A DNA stretch of 64,000 bases from Paenibacillus sp. yr247 (GTDB lineage: Bacteria > Bacillota > Bacilli > Paenibacillales > NBRC-103111): contig NZ_FNIF01000001.1 in assembly GCF_900103825.1 (NCBI RefSeq), forward strand, positions 868,001 through 932,000, read 5' to 3'. A program made the position numbers and the translations under genes. The notes below the pieces were generated by a model. That model had not been told where the DNA came from, ran no database searches, and saw only the letters and a list, made by a program, of their open reading frames with translations. This document shows, one piece after another, positions 24,808 to 34,392 of this stretch; within the stretch, counting starts at the first letter, position 1; each line of letters starts with the position of its first letter.

Positions 24808-26385
24808 ATGGGTAATTTGAAAAATGTATTGCAAAAATTGCTAAAAAAGTCAAACGACAAGAAACAACAGCCTGTACAAACACAAATTATCACGCCTCTA
24901 AAACTGAGCCTCCAGCAAAGTCTTGAGGAAATCAAACGCACATTTGGTCCAAGCCCCGACATTATTATACGGGAAATTCAGCTTGGTGAGGCTGCAAGTA
25001 TAGAGTCGGCAATCATATATACAGATGGTTTAGCTGACGTGACCCATTTGTTGGAAAGTGTCATGATCGAGATCCGTCAAGCCAAATTAGAGGCAAACGA
25101 CATTTTGACTGATCAGATGATACAACTATTACAAAAAAAATCTTTAAGTATCGGTGAAATTAGTGTAGTAACGGAACTTCAACAGCTCTATACATCCGTA
25201 TTGTCCGGGGATACGGCGATGTTATTCCAAGGATCTGAACAAGGACTCCTTCTAAACACTCGGAAGTGGAACGAACGCAATGTAGAAGAACCCAATGCTC
25301 AATCTGTTGTCAGGGGTCCGCGGGACGGTTTCACCGAAAACATTCGCACCAATACAGCTCTTGTTCGCCGGAGAATAAAAGACCCTAATTTGTGGATGGA
25401 AACCATCCAAGTTGGAAGAATTAGCAAGACCGAAGTTGCGCTTATGTACATGAATGGCATTGTGACTGATAAAGTTTTGGAGGAAGTTCGTAGAAGGGTG
25501 GGTCGTATTGATATTGATGCGATATTTGAAAGCGGAAATATTGAGGAGTTGATCCAAGACGAAACCTTTACATTTTTTCCAACTGTGTATAATACGGAGA
25601 GACCTGATTCCATATCCTCCCAAGTACTAGAGGGAAGGGTTGCTATATTTGTCGATGGAACTCCGTTCGTTTTGACGGTTCCAGCTTTATTTACCCAATT
25701 TTTTCAAGCTTCCGAAGACTATTACCAGCGTGCGGATTTTGCCACTTTGCTTCGCATGCTGCGTTTTTTATGCTTCTTCATTTCTTTACTAGCACCTTCG
25801 CTTTATATAGCTGTCACCACCTTTCATCAGGAATTGCTTCCTCCTCAACTCTTAATAGGCCTTATAGCTGCGCGAGAAGGCGTTCCCTTTCCCGCGTTTA
25901 TCGAAGCATTATTGATGGAAGTCACATTTGAAATATTGAGAGAAGCGGGCCTAAGATTGCCCAAATCGATCGGACAGGCCGTTTCTATCGTTGGAACTTT
26001 GGTAATAGGACAAGCGGCGGTAGAGGCTGGTTTGGTGTCCCCATCGATGGTTATTGTTGTTTCTTTAACGGCCATCTCTAACTTTGTTTTTCCATCATTC
26101 AGTATGGGGATCGCTGTACGTATGCTTCGCTTTCCCGTCATGCTGCTTGCAGCCTCTTTTGGTTTATTCGGCATAACTGTAGGGTTAATTGCTATTGTTC
26201 TGCATCTGTGCAGCTTACGTTCATTTGGCATCCCTTATTTAAGCCCGTTTGGTCCTTTTAATTTGGCAGATCAAAAAGATTCCATCTTCCGTTTGCCGCA
26301 ATGGGCGTTGTATTCACGTCCGAGGCTAATCAGTCAAAAAAATGTAGTCCGCGAGAACAATCCGCCAACACCAAAACCAAAGTAA
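24808..26385 (+). CDS. spore germination receptor subunit A (GerA/GerKA family)
   Basis: 525 residues. The start at 24808 has GGAGAAAGG ten bases upstream. A hydrophilic N-terminal half of about 240 residues (RVGRISKTEVALMYMNGI-type segments, here QVGRISKTEVALMYMNGI) and a C-terminal half with about five membrane helices, including EALLMEVTFEILREAGLRLP and [19 protein letters not shown], are typical. GerA subunits sit in the spore inner membrane and with B and C subunits detect germinants. First gene of a six-gene locus A-C-D-B-B-B. Confidence 0.95.
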   Translation: MGNLKNVLQKLLKKSNDKKQQPVQTQIITPLKLSLQQSLEEIKRTFGPSPDIIIREIQLGEAASIESAIIYTDGLADVTHLLESVMIEIRQAKLEANDILTDQMIQLLQKKSLSIGEISVVTELQQLYTSVLSGDTAMLFQGSEQGLLLNTRKWNERNVEEPNAQSVVRGPRDGFTENIRTNTALVRRRIKDPNLWMETIQVGRISKTEVALMYMNGIVTDKVLEEVRRRVGRIDIDAIFESGNIEELIQDETFTFFPTVYNTERPDSISSQVLEGRVAIFVDGTPFVLTVPALFTQFFQASEDYYQRADFATLLRMLRFLCFFISLLAPSLYIAVTTFHQELLPPQLLIGLIAAREGVPFPAFIEALLMEVTFEILREAGLRLPKSIGQAVSIVGTLVIGQAAVEAGLVSPSMVIVVSLTAISNFVFPSFSMGIAVRMLRFPVMLLAASFGLFGITVGLIAIVLHLCSLRSFGIPYLSPFGPFNLADQKDSIFRLPQWALYSRPRLISQKNVVRENNPPTPKPK

Positions 26386-26417
26386 CGGGAAATCCTTTTT
26401 GGTCCAAGGAGAATTAC

Positions 26418-27638
26418 ATGAACAATAAGATGGTCAGAACGGCAGTTCTGCTAAGTTTGTTTGTTATGATTATTCCTATGATAAGCGGTTGCTGGAGTCG
26501 TAGGGAATTAAATGAACTAAGCATCACGGTAGCCTTGGCGATTGATAAGAGTGATGGAGAATACGACTTAACCGTTCAATTGGTGAATTCAGGTGAAATT
26601 GCGTCCAAAAACAAATCAGGATTCGGCACACCCGTTACGACCTATACATCTCAAGGGGAGACTCTTCTTGAAGCGCTGCGTAAATTAACCATGAAACTAA
26701 ATCGTAGAATTTACTTGGCTCAATTACGAATGGTTATTATCGGTGAGGGTTTGGCGAAAGAAGGGATTAGCCCCGTCTTGGACTTTTTATCGAGAAACCA
26801 TGAACTCAGAACGGATTATTTCATTGTCATAGCGCGAGATGTTCGAGCCGAACAAATCGTCAAAGTGTTAACACCGCTAGAGAAAATTCCTGCAAATCAA
26901 TTGTTCTCCTCTTTAGAATTGGCTCAAAAGTTCTGGGCAGCAACGGGAAAGGTGACTTTGGAAGACCTGATTTCAAATATATTAAGTAAAGGAGCCAAAG
27001 AAGCCGTATTAACCGGCATAAGAATCGAAGGTGATCCCGAACTTGGCAGCAAAAAATCAGCCATGGAGAAGGTAAATAGTTCACCGGTTCTTATTTATTC
27101 TGGATTAGCAGTCTTTAAAAAAGATAAACTCATCGGTTGGTTGAACGAAAACGAGAGTAAAGGCTACAATTACACCCAGGATAAGGTGAAAAGTACCGTA
27201 ATTGAGGTGAAATGTCCAAAGGGAAAGGGTAATTTAGCGGTGGAATTGATCCGAGTAGTTGCCAAGCAGAAAGGCAGCGTTGTAGAAGGAACACCTCACA
27301 TAACATTAAACCTGCGAGGAGAAGTAAACGTTGGTGATGTTCAATGCGATATAGATTTGACGAAAAATCAAACCATTGATGAGTTGGAAAAATTAATAGA
27401 AAAAGATGTTAAGACTATGATCGAACAAGCTATACGAAAAGGACAAACCCAATTGAAATCAGACGTTTTTGGTTTTGGTGAAGCCATTCATCGTTCTGAT
27501 CCCAAATATTGGAATAAAGTAAAAGATACATGGGAGAGAGAAGGATACAAACAAGTCGAAGTGAAAATTAATCCAAATATTAAAATACGTCGATTGGGCA
27601 CGGTCAATAATTCGATAGCAACCGAGTTAAAGGAGTAG
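26418..27638 (+). CDS. spore germination receptor subunit C (GerAC/GerKC lipoprotein)
   Basis: 406 residues. ATG at 26418 follows CCAAGGAG. Signal peptide with lipobox MISGCWS (lipidated Cys), then the Ger(x)C signature WSRRELNELSITVALAID and the three-domain fold seen in GerBC. C subunits are lipoproteins of the spore inner membrane, required for receptor function. Separated from the A gene by 32 bases. Confidence 0.95.
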   Translation: MNNKMVRTAVLLSLFVMIIPMISGCWSRRELNELSITVALAIDKSDGEYDLTVQLVNSGEIASKNKSGFGTPVTTYTSQGETLLEALRKLTMKLNRRIYLAQLRMVIIGEGLAKEGISPVLDFLSRNHELRTDYFIVIARDVRAEQIVKVLTPLEKIPANQLFSSLELAQKFWAATGKVTLEDLISNILSKGAKEAVLTGIRIEGDPELGSKKSAMEKVNSSPVLIYSGLAVFKKDKLIGWLNENESKGYNYTQDKVKSTVIEVKCPKGKGNLAVELIRVVAKQKGSVVEGTPHITLNLRGEVNVGDVQCDIDLTKNQTIDELEKLIEKDVKTMIEQAIRKGQTQLKSDVFGFGEAIHRSDPKYWNKVKDTWEREGYKQVEVKINPNIKIRRLGTVNNSIATELKE

Positions 27639-27644
27639 CTCCTA

Positions 27645-27878
27645 ATGTGGTCCATTATAGGCATTATTACACTGACGTTAATCATAGTTGGCATTGAAGT
27701 GCCTTCCTTATTAAAAACAAAGAAGTTGAAGGATCTTCTGGCCTTTTTTGTCATATTGGGACTGGCTCTTAGTATCGGGTGTGCACAGGCTATGAATATG
27801 AAAATTCCCAACCCTTTGGATTGGATTGCTTTTGTATTTAAACCAGCGGGAGAGATGATTTCAGCCATTTTGAAATGA
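27645..27878 (+). CDS. small germination receptor membrane subunit (GerD-like, GerKD/GerVD type)
   Basis: 77 residues with two membrane segments (IIGIITLTLIIVGIEVPSLL and DLLAFFVILGLALSIGCAQ) and a short tail. Small two-helix proteins of this size occur in many ger operons as the D subunit, where they modulate receptor activity. It lies six bases after the C gene with AAAGGAG overlapping the stop. The assignment rests on size, topology and position. Confidence 0.75.
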   Translation: MWSIIGIITLTLIIVGIEVPSLLKTKKLKDLLAFFVILGLALSIGCAQAMNMKIPNPLDWIAFVFKPAGEMISAILK

Positions 27879-27894
27879 AAAAGGGGGTGTGTCT

Positions 27895-28992
27895 ATGTTT
27901 ATTAAGGAAAAAATCGGAAGTAGACAATTTACCATTCTCGTTATTTTCTTCACCATTGGCAGTTCGATCTTAATTAGTCCATCGATGTTGACAGGGGAGG
28001 CTCGTCAAGATGCTTGGATGGCTTCCATACTAGGAATTGTTGTAGGAATAGGATTAGTGTATCTCTATCAAAAGCTTGGGGCTCGATTTCCCGAATCCAC
28101 GCTTGTTCACATGAATGAAATCATCCTCGGGAAATGGCTAGGTAAAATAGTTTCTTTATTGACTTGTTTCTTCTTCTTGCTTTTAGCTTCGTTAGTCTTG
28201 AGAAATATCGGCGATTTTATGACTTCGATGATTATACCGGATACACCCATCCAATTTATTCATATCATTTTCTTATCGATCTCCGTGATAGGTATCCGAC
28301 TTGGTATTGAGACCATCGCAAGAGCGGGAGAAGTATTCTTCCCTTGGTTAATGCTCTTCATATTCATCATTGGGATAACGCTGGTCCCATTAATTAAACT
28401 AAAGCATATACAACCCATTGGTGAGAATGGGGTTAAACACATTATACTTGCGACCTATCATTTTGTCGGGACGCCGTTTCTGGAATTGATTGTTCTGCTA
28501 ATGATATTACCATGCGCCAATCATATAAAATCCATTGGAAAGACTTTCGTCATAGGAGTTTTAATCGCGGGAGTTGTTTTATTCTTGTTGACCGCACTGT
28601 CCGTGCTTGTCATGGGAGTAGATATTACAACTCGCCAAATTTACCCAACCTATATTTTAGCCAAAAAGATTAATGTAGGTAAATTTTTGGAACGATTGGA
28701 GGTCATCGTTGCTGGAATTTGGTTTCTCACCATTTATTTTAAATTAACTTTATGTTTCTACGCTGCTACACTTGGGCTATCCCAGACCTTTCGTCTTACG
28801 GAATATAAACCGCTAACATTACCCTTAGGTATGCTGATCGTTTCATTATCCATACTTGTTTATCCGAATATTACCTATTTCCAAAACTTCGCTTCACAGT
28901 CCTGGCCGCCTTTTGCATTTTGTTATGGATTCGTTCTACCTGTTTTACTGCTCATAACCGCAAAATTACGCGGTTTAGGTTTGAAAGGGTGA
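27895..28992 (+). CDS. spore germination receptor subunit B, copy 1
   Basis: 365 residues, ten membrane helices, GerB family of the amino acid-polyamine-organocation transporter superfamily. Start at 27895 has AAAGGGGG seven bases upstream. KEKIGSRQFTILVIFFTIG, ARQDAWMASILG and GIETIARAGEVFFPW are conserved GerB positions. B subunits carry the germinant-binding site. This copy is the most diverged of the three tandem B genes. Confidence 0.95.
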   Translation: MFIKEKIGSRQFTILVIFFTIGSSILISPSMLTGEARQDAWMASILGIVVGIGLVYLYQKLGARFPESTLVHMNEIILGKWLGKIVSLLTCFFFLLLASLVLRNIGDFMTSMIIPDTPIQFIHIIFLSISVIGIRLGIETIARAGEVFFPWLMLFIFIIGITLVPLIKLKHIQPIGENGVKHIILATYHFVGTPFLELIVLLMILPCANHIKSIGKTFVIGVLIAGVVLFLLTALSVLVMGVDITTRQIYPTYILAKKINVGKFLERLEVIVAGIWFLTIYFKLTLCFYAATLGLSQTFRLTEYKPLTLPLGMLIVSLSILVYPNITYFQNFASQSWPPFAFCYGFVLPVLLLITAKLRGLGLKG

Positions 28993-28996
28993 TCCT

Positions 28997-30097
28997 ATGA
29001 AAGAAAAAATTAGTGCACGCCAGTTCAAACTGCTCGTCATTTTATTTAGTATAGGAACAACGATACTTGTTATTCCTTCTGGTTTGGCTGCAGACGCGAA
29101 ACAGGATGCCTGGATCGCGGCGGTGATAGGAACTATCATAGGGATGTGTTTCACCAAATTTTATGTCTTAATGGGACGGCAATTGGGTGAGCACAACTGG
29201 ATCGACTATTCGAAAATAGTGCTGGGAAAGTGGTTGGGAAACTTCCTCAACGTTTTATTTGTATTTTTCTGCTTCATAGGTGCATCGACTCTGCTGTTTT
29301 ATATCGGGAATTTTATGAATACCCAAATCATGCCGGAGACACCCATTGAATTTATTAATATCCTGTTCGCCCTAATCGTAGTCATGGGGGTGAGGTTAGG
29401 TGTGGAAACACTTGCGCGAGCGGCTGAAGTGTTTTTCCCTTATATTGTTTTGCTGTTTTTGTTCTTACTTGTTTTTATTTCCCCCGAAATGGATTTCAAT
29501 AATCTTAGACCCCTGTTTGAAACAGGAGTAAAGCCATTGACCCACGGTGTTTTATCGATGCTCGTCATAGCCACATTCCCATTAATTGTAATGTTCATGA
29601 TTTACCCATTTCAAATCGATACCCCTGAGCGGGCTGAACATGGCTTTATAAAAGCATCCTTCGTTGGCGGTATCTTCATGATTGGGATTACGTTTATGTG
29701 TGTAACCGTACTTGGTTTCGATACTACCAAAAGGCTGGTTTATCCCAGTTATGAATTAGCTAAAATAATTAGCGTCGGACATTTTGTTGATCGTGTGGAG
29801 TCTAGCGTGGCCGCATTTTGGATCCTAGCCATATACTTCAAGACATCTCTATATTTTTATGGTTTTGTAACAGGGCTTGGGCAGCTATGTCAATTAACCC
29901 AATATCGTTCGATTGTGTTTCCTTGCGGCATGCTAATCGTCGTATATTCCCTTGTTGTATATCCCAATGTCACTTACATGCATGAATGGGATGATAAAGT
30001 GTTTATTCCTTATGCCATATTTATGGGAGTAGTAATTCCAGCCCTACTGTTTGTGGTTGGAAAAATCCGTTCACAATCCCTCGATTCGAAAGGGTGA
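28997..30097 (+). CDS. spore germination receptor subunit B, copy 2
   Basis: 366 residues, same fold as copy 1. Begins four bases after copy 1 with AAGGGTGATCCTATG. KISARQFKLLVILFSIGTT, AKQDAWIAAVIG and ETLARAAEVFFPY mark the family. It is a clear recent duplicate of copy 3: most residues agree along the whole length and even the ribosome-site junction is the same. Multiple B subunits per operon widen germinant specificity in other Bacillales. Confidence 0.95.
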   Translation: MKEKISARQFKLLVILFSIGTTILVIPSGLAADAKQDAWIAAVIGTIIGMCFTKFYVLMGRQLGEHNWIDYSKIVLGKWLGNFLNVLFVFFCFIGASTLLFYIGNFMNTQIMPETPIEFINILFALIVVMGVRLGVETLARAAEVFFPYIVLLFLFLLVFISPEMDFNNLRPLFETGVKPLTHGVLSMLVIATFPLIVMFMIYPFQIDTPERAEHGFIKASFVGGIFMIGITFMCVTVLGFDTTKRLVYPSYELAKIISVGHFVDRVESSVAAFWILAIYFKTSLYFYGFVTGLGQLCQLTQYRSIVFPCGMLIVVYSLVVYPNVTYMHEWDDKVFIPYAIFMGVVIPALLFVVGKIRSQSLDSKG

Positions 30098-30101
30098 TCC
30101 T

Positions 30102-31184
30102 ATGAACGAGAAGATTAGTGCACGCCAGTTCAAGCTGCTTGTCATTTTATATAGCGTGGGTACAACCATACTTGTTATTCCTGCTGGTTTGGCTGCAGAT
30201 GCCAAACAGGATGCATGGATAGCATCCGTGATAGGAACAATTGTAAGCACGTGTATCACGCTATTTTATGTCCGACTCGGTCGACAAATGGGTGGGTATA
30301 ACTGGATTGATTACTCAAAAATCGTGCTGGGAAAATGGTTGGGTAACCTACTTAACATTTTGTTTGTATTCTTCTGCTTCATAGGTGCATCGACGCTGCT
30401 GTCCTATGTCGGAAATTTTATGAATATCCAAATCATGCCGGAAACGCCTATTCAATTTATTAACGTACTTTTCGCCGTCATTGTCATCATGGGGGTGAAA
30501 TTAGGTTTGGAAACACTAGCTCGGGCGGCAGAAGTGTTGTTCCCTTATATTATTTTGCTGTTTTTGTTCTTGATTTTTTTTATTTCCCCGCAAATTGAAA
30601 TGAAAAACCTGCAACCCGTATTTGAAGCTGGAATAAAGCCATTAACTCACGCTGCTTTATCGATGATCGCTACAGCAACATTCACGTTGATCGTATTTTT
30701 TGTGATCTACCCAACGCAAATTGATAATCGTGAACGGGCAGAACTGGGTTTTATAAAAGCATCCTTCATTGGAGGTGTCTTTATGATTGGAATCACACTT
30801 ATGTGTATATCTGTACTCGGTCCTGGTACTACCGAAAGGTTGCTTTATCCCGGCTATTCGTTAGCTAAAAAAATAAGCGTGGGACATTTTATTATGCGTG
30901 TAGAGTCTAGCGTAGCCGCATTTTGGGTTATTTCCATTTACTTCAAGTTATCTCTATATTTTTATGGTTTTGTAGTCGGGCTTGCGCAGCTATTTCAATT
31001 ATCCCAATATCGTTCTATTGTGTTTCCATGTGGAATGCTAGTGGTCCTATATTCCCTTGTTGTTTATCCTAGCATTACTTATATGCAAAGATGGGACACC
31101 CTAATTTTTATTCCATATGCCGTTTTTTTTGGAGTAGTGCTTCCGGGACTATTGTTTATGGTAGGAAAAATTCGAGCCCTTTGA
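30102..31184 (+). CDS. spore germination receptor subunit B, copy 3
   Basis: 360 residues, last gene of the locus. Start at 30102 is four bases after the copy 2 stop. The N-terminal KISARQFKLLVILYSVGTT and the helix pattern equal those of copy 2; differences gather in the regions around residues 180-220 and 250-290, where ligand specificity is expected in this superfamily. It ends at KIRAL about ten residues earlier than copy 2. Confidence 0.95.
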   Translation: MNEKISARQFKLLVILYSVGTTILVIPAGLAADAKQDAWIASVIGTIVSTCITLFYVRLGRQMGGYNWIDYSKIVLGKWLGNLLNILFVFFCFIGASTLLSYVGNFMNIQIMPETPIQFINVLFAVIVIMGVKLGLETLARAAEVLFPYIILLFLFLIFFISPQIEMKNLQPVFEAGIKPLTHAALSMIATATFTLIVFFVIYPTQIDNRERAELGFIKASFIGGVFMIGITLMCISVLGPGTTERLLYPGYSLAKKISVGHFIMRVESSVAAFWVISIYFKLSLYFYGFVVGLAQLFQLSQYRSIVFPCGMLVVLYSLVVYPSITYMQRWDTLIFIPYAVFFGVVLPGLLFMVGKIRAL

Positions 31185-31195
31185 ATAGAAGGCAC

Positions 31196-31464
31196 TGGAT
31201 GAGCAGATTCTCGCGCGTCACAAGCATTCATCTCGACTTGAGCAGCCCGAATTTTGGCGTCCAGGAGTGGAGTGAATATTCCCATAAAATGCGCGAAGTG
31301 TTTCCGGGCTGTCCAGTGGTGCGAAAAGGGTATGTTTATGTGAATGAAAAGCCTGGTTTGGCGTCGATGTAGATGAGAGTATGACATCGCTCTATCCCTG
31401 TCATAACCATCTGCCGGAGTGGACGCTATCCCGTATTCCCGACGGATCTCCGGCGCGGCCATAA
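31196..31464 (+). pseudogene. enolase-superfamily dehydratase, C-terminal remnant
   Basis: First frame: RVTSIHLDLSSPNFGVQEW, FPGCPVVRKGYVYVNEKPGL; after a one-base shift near 31365: GVDVDESMTSLYP, LPEWTLSRIPDGSPARP, stop at 31462. Together they match the C-terminus of mannonate/galactonate dehydratase-type enzymes. The N-terminal 300 residues with the metal ligands are missing. Confidence 0.6.
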
Positions 31465-31504
31465 AAATTTTAACCATTGAGGATGGACTTTTGTAATTTG
31501 TTTA

Positions 31505-32305
31505 TTATCGGGCTTGATTTCCTGTTAAACTTCTTTCAAACATATCAATGATGACAAGAAATCTCTCCGCTTCACGAAACACGTGGTCGGCGAGTAAAGG
31601 ATGAATGATACTTTTAATGCGACAAGCATCGATTAATTCTTTTGCAGTCTTTTTAAAATCGCGGAGAGAAACGACTGAAACTCGGTTCTGGTCAAGGAAT
31701 TGGCCAAGAAGTGGCTGTGTTTGTGATTGCGGGCGCATACCACTTAAATCAACGGCCTGAAATAGAAGTTGGTCAAAATCTTGACTAAAGTTTCGTGCTT
31801 GTTCCACTAGCTTTCGTTCTGATGGGTCGAGGAGATGTCCTATGAACTTTGCATGATCAGCCATTATTCGCAAAAAGAATACATTTTCATCTATAATCGC
31901 ATCGGGTAGCGGTTCTAATCTTCCTGAATTTAATTCCTCTAATCGATTTCTGAAATAATTTGCCTCTCGACTTGTATGATCTACTAACAAAGGTAAATTG
32001 TTTCCACCAGGAAGTTTACATTGTATGATTAGTCCAAGAACCTTTCTTTTAAAAGCCCAAATGTGAGATACAGCCGAATGTACTTCCATGTTAAAGCGTC
32101 TGATTTGTTCAGGGTCAGTTATTTCGGTAAATGAATGCGCTTTACCTTCAATTTGCTCAAAAATACTATAAAATTGATTTGCTTCTTGGATTAGTTGGGT
32201 ATCCTCACAACGAAATCCGAGTTTTAGAAATAAGGAATGTTCTTTCATAATACGTGACCAGAATCGGATCTCATCCAGTGACCGCATAACGAACTCATTT
32301 GACAA
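31505..32305 (-). CDS. DUF2935 protein
   Basis: 266 residues from a TTG start (32305) with GAGGAGAG upstream; further upstream starts add a non-conserved extension. Two similar four-helix halves: FWSRIMKEHSLFLKLGF near residue 15 and FFLRIMADHAKFIGHLLDP near residue 145, the DUF2935 duplication. His and Glu/Asp positions in each half suggest a ferritin-like metal-binding bundle. Such proteins are common in spore formers; role unknown. Monocistronic. Confidence 0.85.
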   Translation of the reverse strand: MSNEFVMRSLDEIRFWSRIMKEHSLFLKLGFRCEDTQLIQEANQFYSIFEQIEGKAHSFTEITDPEQIRRFNMEVHSAVSHIWAFKRKVLGLIIQCKLPGGNNLPLLVDHTSREANYFRNRLEELNSGRLEPLPDAIIDENVFFLRIMADHAKFIGHLLDPSERKLVEQARNFSQDFDQLLFQAVDLSGMRPQSQTQPLLGQFLDQNRVSVVSLRDFKKTAKELIDACRIKSIIHPLLADHVFREAERFLVIIDMFERSLTGNQAR

Positions 32306-32853
32306 TTCGTACACTCTCCTCACAAATAGTTGATACCACATGTATAATAATTTGAAGAGGAGTGTATGCCAAATATCAAGAAAATAGGACAACTAACTAA
32401 AGTTTTCAGCTTTTATTATTTGCGAAGCAAAGTGTTCGGGTTGAACAAATGATTGATTGATTTCCACTGAATGATGTACTCACTGCTGAAATTATAATGA
32501 TCTAAAAAAGCTTCATCTAACAGTCCTCTGCTAGGTGAAGCTTTTTGTTATTCTAACGATACGCTTTAAGTACTATTACACCCTGCAGTTTCCCCAACTT
32601 AGGAAATAACTAGGCTCTGCTTAGTATTAATGAGCTCAATTGTTCTTCTGTTATTTCTGCACCAAGAATGACCTGTTCGTGTATGAACCTAGGTAAATGC
32701 CGTGTGCAATTAAGGTGTTTCACCATAGACTGTTGTTGTGAGTCAAACATCACAAAAAATGTTGGTACGCGGGATACTGCCTCCTACCAATGGGATGCAT
32801 TTTGAGAAAAAGAAGTTCTAATTCTAAAAATATTGAACAAAGGAGAGCGATGA
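32306..32853. other. intergenic stretch
   Basis: No credible gene on either strand. It contains the hairpin at 32505 and, by position, the promoters of the DUF2935 gene and of the ORF at 32854. Confidence 0.4.
32505..32547. terminator. orphan hairpin with U tracts on both sides
   Basis: AAAAAAGCTTCATCTAACAG pairs with CTGCTAGGTGAAGCTTTTT with few mismatches. It lies between divergent genes and has no gene to terminate, perhaps the leftover of a deleted one. Confidence 0.6.
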
Positions 32854-33111
32854 ATGTCTAAAGAATTCCATCTGACCACTGCTCGAAGAGTGCCTATGAA
32901 AACACAACAAAGGATTAGAAATATTTCCCCTGGTTTGATTGGTAGAGTTGTTGTTGTTCGAACACTATTTAATACTTTTACAGGATGTTTATTAAGTGTT
33001 GGGCGTAACACTATCCGATTACGGATTTTTAGCGGGATTGACAGATTATTTATCACGATTCGAATTCCAATTGGCATCATTATTGATATCTTCCGTTTTC
33101 CTTGCCCGTGA
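32854..33111 (+). CDS. hypothetical protein
   Basis: 85 residues; AAAGGAG eight bases before the ATG and a strong terminator 20 bases after the stop support the plus strand. Basic and rich in beta-branched residues: GRVVVVRTLFNTFTG, RNTIRLRIFSGIDRLFITIR. No signal peptide. Not recognised; a small spore or nucleic-acid-binding protein is possible but unsupported. Confidence 0.6.
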   Translation: MSKEFHLTTARRVPMKTQQRIRNISPGLIGRVVVVRTLFNTFTGCLLSVGRNTIRLRIFSGIDRLFITIRIPIGIIIDIFRFPCP

Positions 33112-33130
33112 CGAGTCAAATATCAATCAA

Positions 33131-33158
33131 AGAAAGGAGCCAATGCGGCTCCTTTCTC
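33131..33158 (+). terminator. terminator
   Basis: AGAAAGGAGCC-AATGC-GGCTCCTTTCT, eleven perfect pairs. Confidence 0.8.
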
Positions 33159-33328
33159 ATTTCCTAGAGTGATCCTTTGAAAAAATACATACCATCCCGA
33201 TTATCTTCTTACAAATTGGCGGCGCTCATTGCTGAATTTCCCCAAATATTAAATGCTTCTTAAAGAGGAGCAATGCTAATAGATATTACCAACAGCACAT
33301 TACTTAATGAGATATGATGGAGGGCGAT

Positions 33329-34150
33329 ATGAGGTTGAAGTTTGAATTCTTGTTGTCTTTGAGGCTGCTTGAATGTGAAATTAAAGAGTTAACGAATTAT
33401 TCTCGAGTGTACTGCGACGGTTACGAAATTCTCAAAATCAAATTGGATGAGCTTTGCGAATTAATGGTAAGGGAGGAAACTATACGTCAATGGATTGCTT
33501 GGGGGCGAGATGAAGATGTTCAAAGGCAAGCAAAGCGATTAAGAGAAGCAGCCATAGAGGCCCTATGCAATGTGGAAAAGCATCAATCGAAATGCATATC
33601 TCGCAATGAAATGAATGTAAATAAATATCTCACAACAATCATTCAATCGGTGAAAGATGATTTGATAAGTTTTGGCATTGACTACCATTCAAAAGTTCTT
33701 TTTATCGGATCAGGTGCATTTCCAGTTTCGGCTCTAACAATAGCTAAAGAATTCGGAGCGAAAGTGATGGGAGTTGATATCGATCCGGAAGCAGTCTTTT
33801 TAGCCAGTCATGTAGCGAAAGCTTTCGATATAGAGACTATGGTTAGTTTCTCCGGCGAGGAACTGATCACTCTTACCTTTCTGAAGGAAACAACTCATAT
33901 CATTATCGCTTCACTGGTCGAAAACAAAATTGAGGTGCTTGATCAATTAAAAGAATTGATCAAGAATGATGTCAAAATTATGTTGCGATATGGAAATGGT
34001 GTAAAATCCTTATTCAATTATCCATTCGATTGCGATTTGTCAGGCGACTGGCATCAGAGGAAACTTATCGTTTGGAACCCTATTTACGACATAATCATCT
34101 TAGAGAAATCTACGTCACAAAAAGAAAAGAAGACGATAACTCATTATTGA
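33329..34150 (+). CDS. nicotianamine-synthase-like protein (opine metallophore type)
   Basis: 273 residues; ATG at 33329 after GGAGGGC. The N-terminal 100 residues are helical. From about 125 a SAM-binding Rossmann fold: KVLFIGSGAFPVSALTIAKE, VMGVDIDPEAVFLASHVAK, then IIIASLVENKIEVL and LRYGNGVKSLFNYPF. This order (GSGxxP, DIDxxA, LxExK, R-G-FNYP) is that of the nicotianamine synthase family, including bacterial CntL, which transfers aminobutyrate from SAM to a histidine in staphylopine-type metallophores. No opine dehydrogenase, racemase or ABC importer of such a pathway is visible nearby, so the product is uncertain. Confidence 0.75.
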   Translation: MRLKFEFLLSLRLLECEIKELTNYSRVYCDGYEILKIKLDELCELMVREETIRQWIAWGRDEDVQRQAKRLREAAIEALCNVEKHQSKCISRNEMNVNKYLTTIIQSVKDDLISFGIDYHSKVLFIGSGAFPVSALTIAKEFGAKVMGVDIDPEAVFLASHVAKAFDIETMVSFSGEELITLTFLKETTHIIIASLVENKIEVLDQLKELIKNDVKIMLRYGNGVKSLFNYPFDCDLSGDWHQRKLIVWNPIYDIIILEKSTSQKEKKTITHY

Positions 34151-34392
34151 AAAGGACACCACTAATGATAACTAGCTTTCCTCGATTATTAACGACATAG
34201 GGGGTTGCAAGATAAAATAATTAGTACTAACCTTCAGGTAAGTAGATTACCCTCAGTCTACTAGGTAAAGGAAAAGTGCGTACTTTTGAAGCGCCGCGGA
34301 ATTAGGTATGATGATGGTGGAGAAATGAAAAAGCGGATATCGTTTTGTAATGGAATAAGCTTTGCCTACATAAACTCTTGGAGGAGATCGCG

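Larger units (their letters stand above)
28983..31184 (+). repeat. tandem gene duplication (gerB copies 2 and 3)
   Basis: Two units of about 1.1 kb in direct orientation. The junction GAAAGGGTGATCCTATGAA occurs before each gene (28984 and 30088 region), followed by near-identical AGTGCACGCCAGTTCAA, so the repeat includes the ribosome site. Confidence 0.85.

Noticed and set aside
24808..26385. GerA subunit as a phage or stage V sporulation protein (SpoVAF)
   Set aside because: The adjacent C, D and B genes show a receptor locus; SpoVAF would be in a spoVA operon.
32784..33119. Minus-strand frame of 111 codons
   Set aside because: No ribosome site; it runs through the plus-strand gene that has both SD and terminator.
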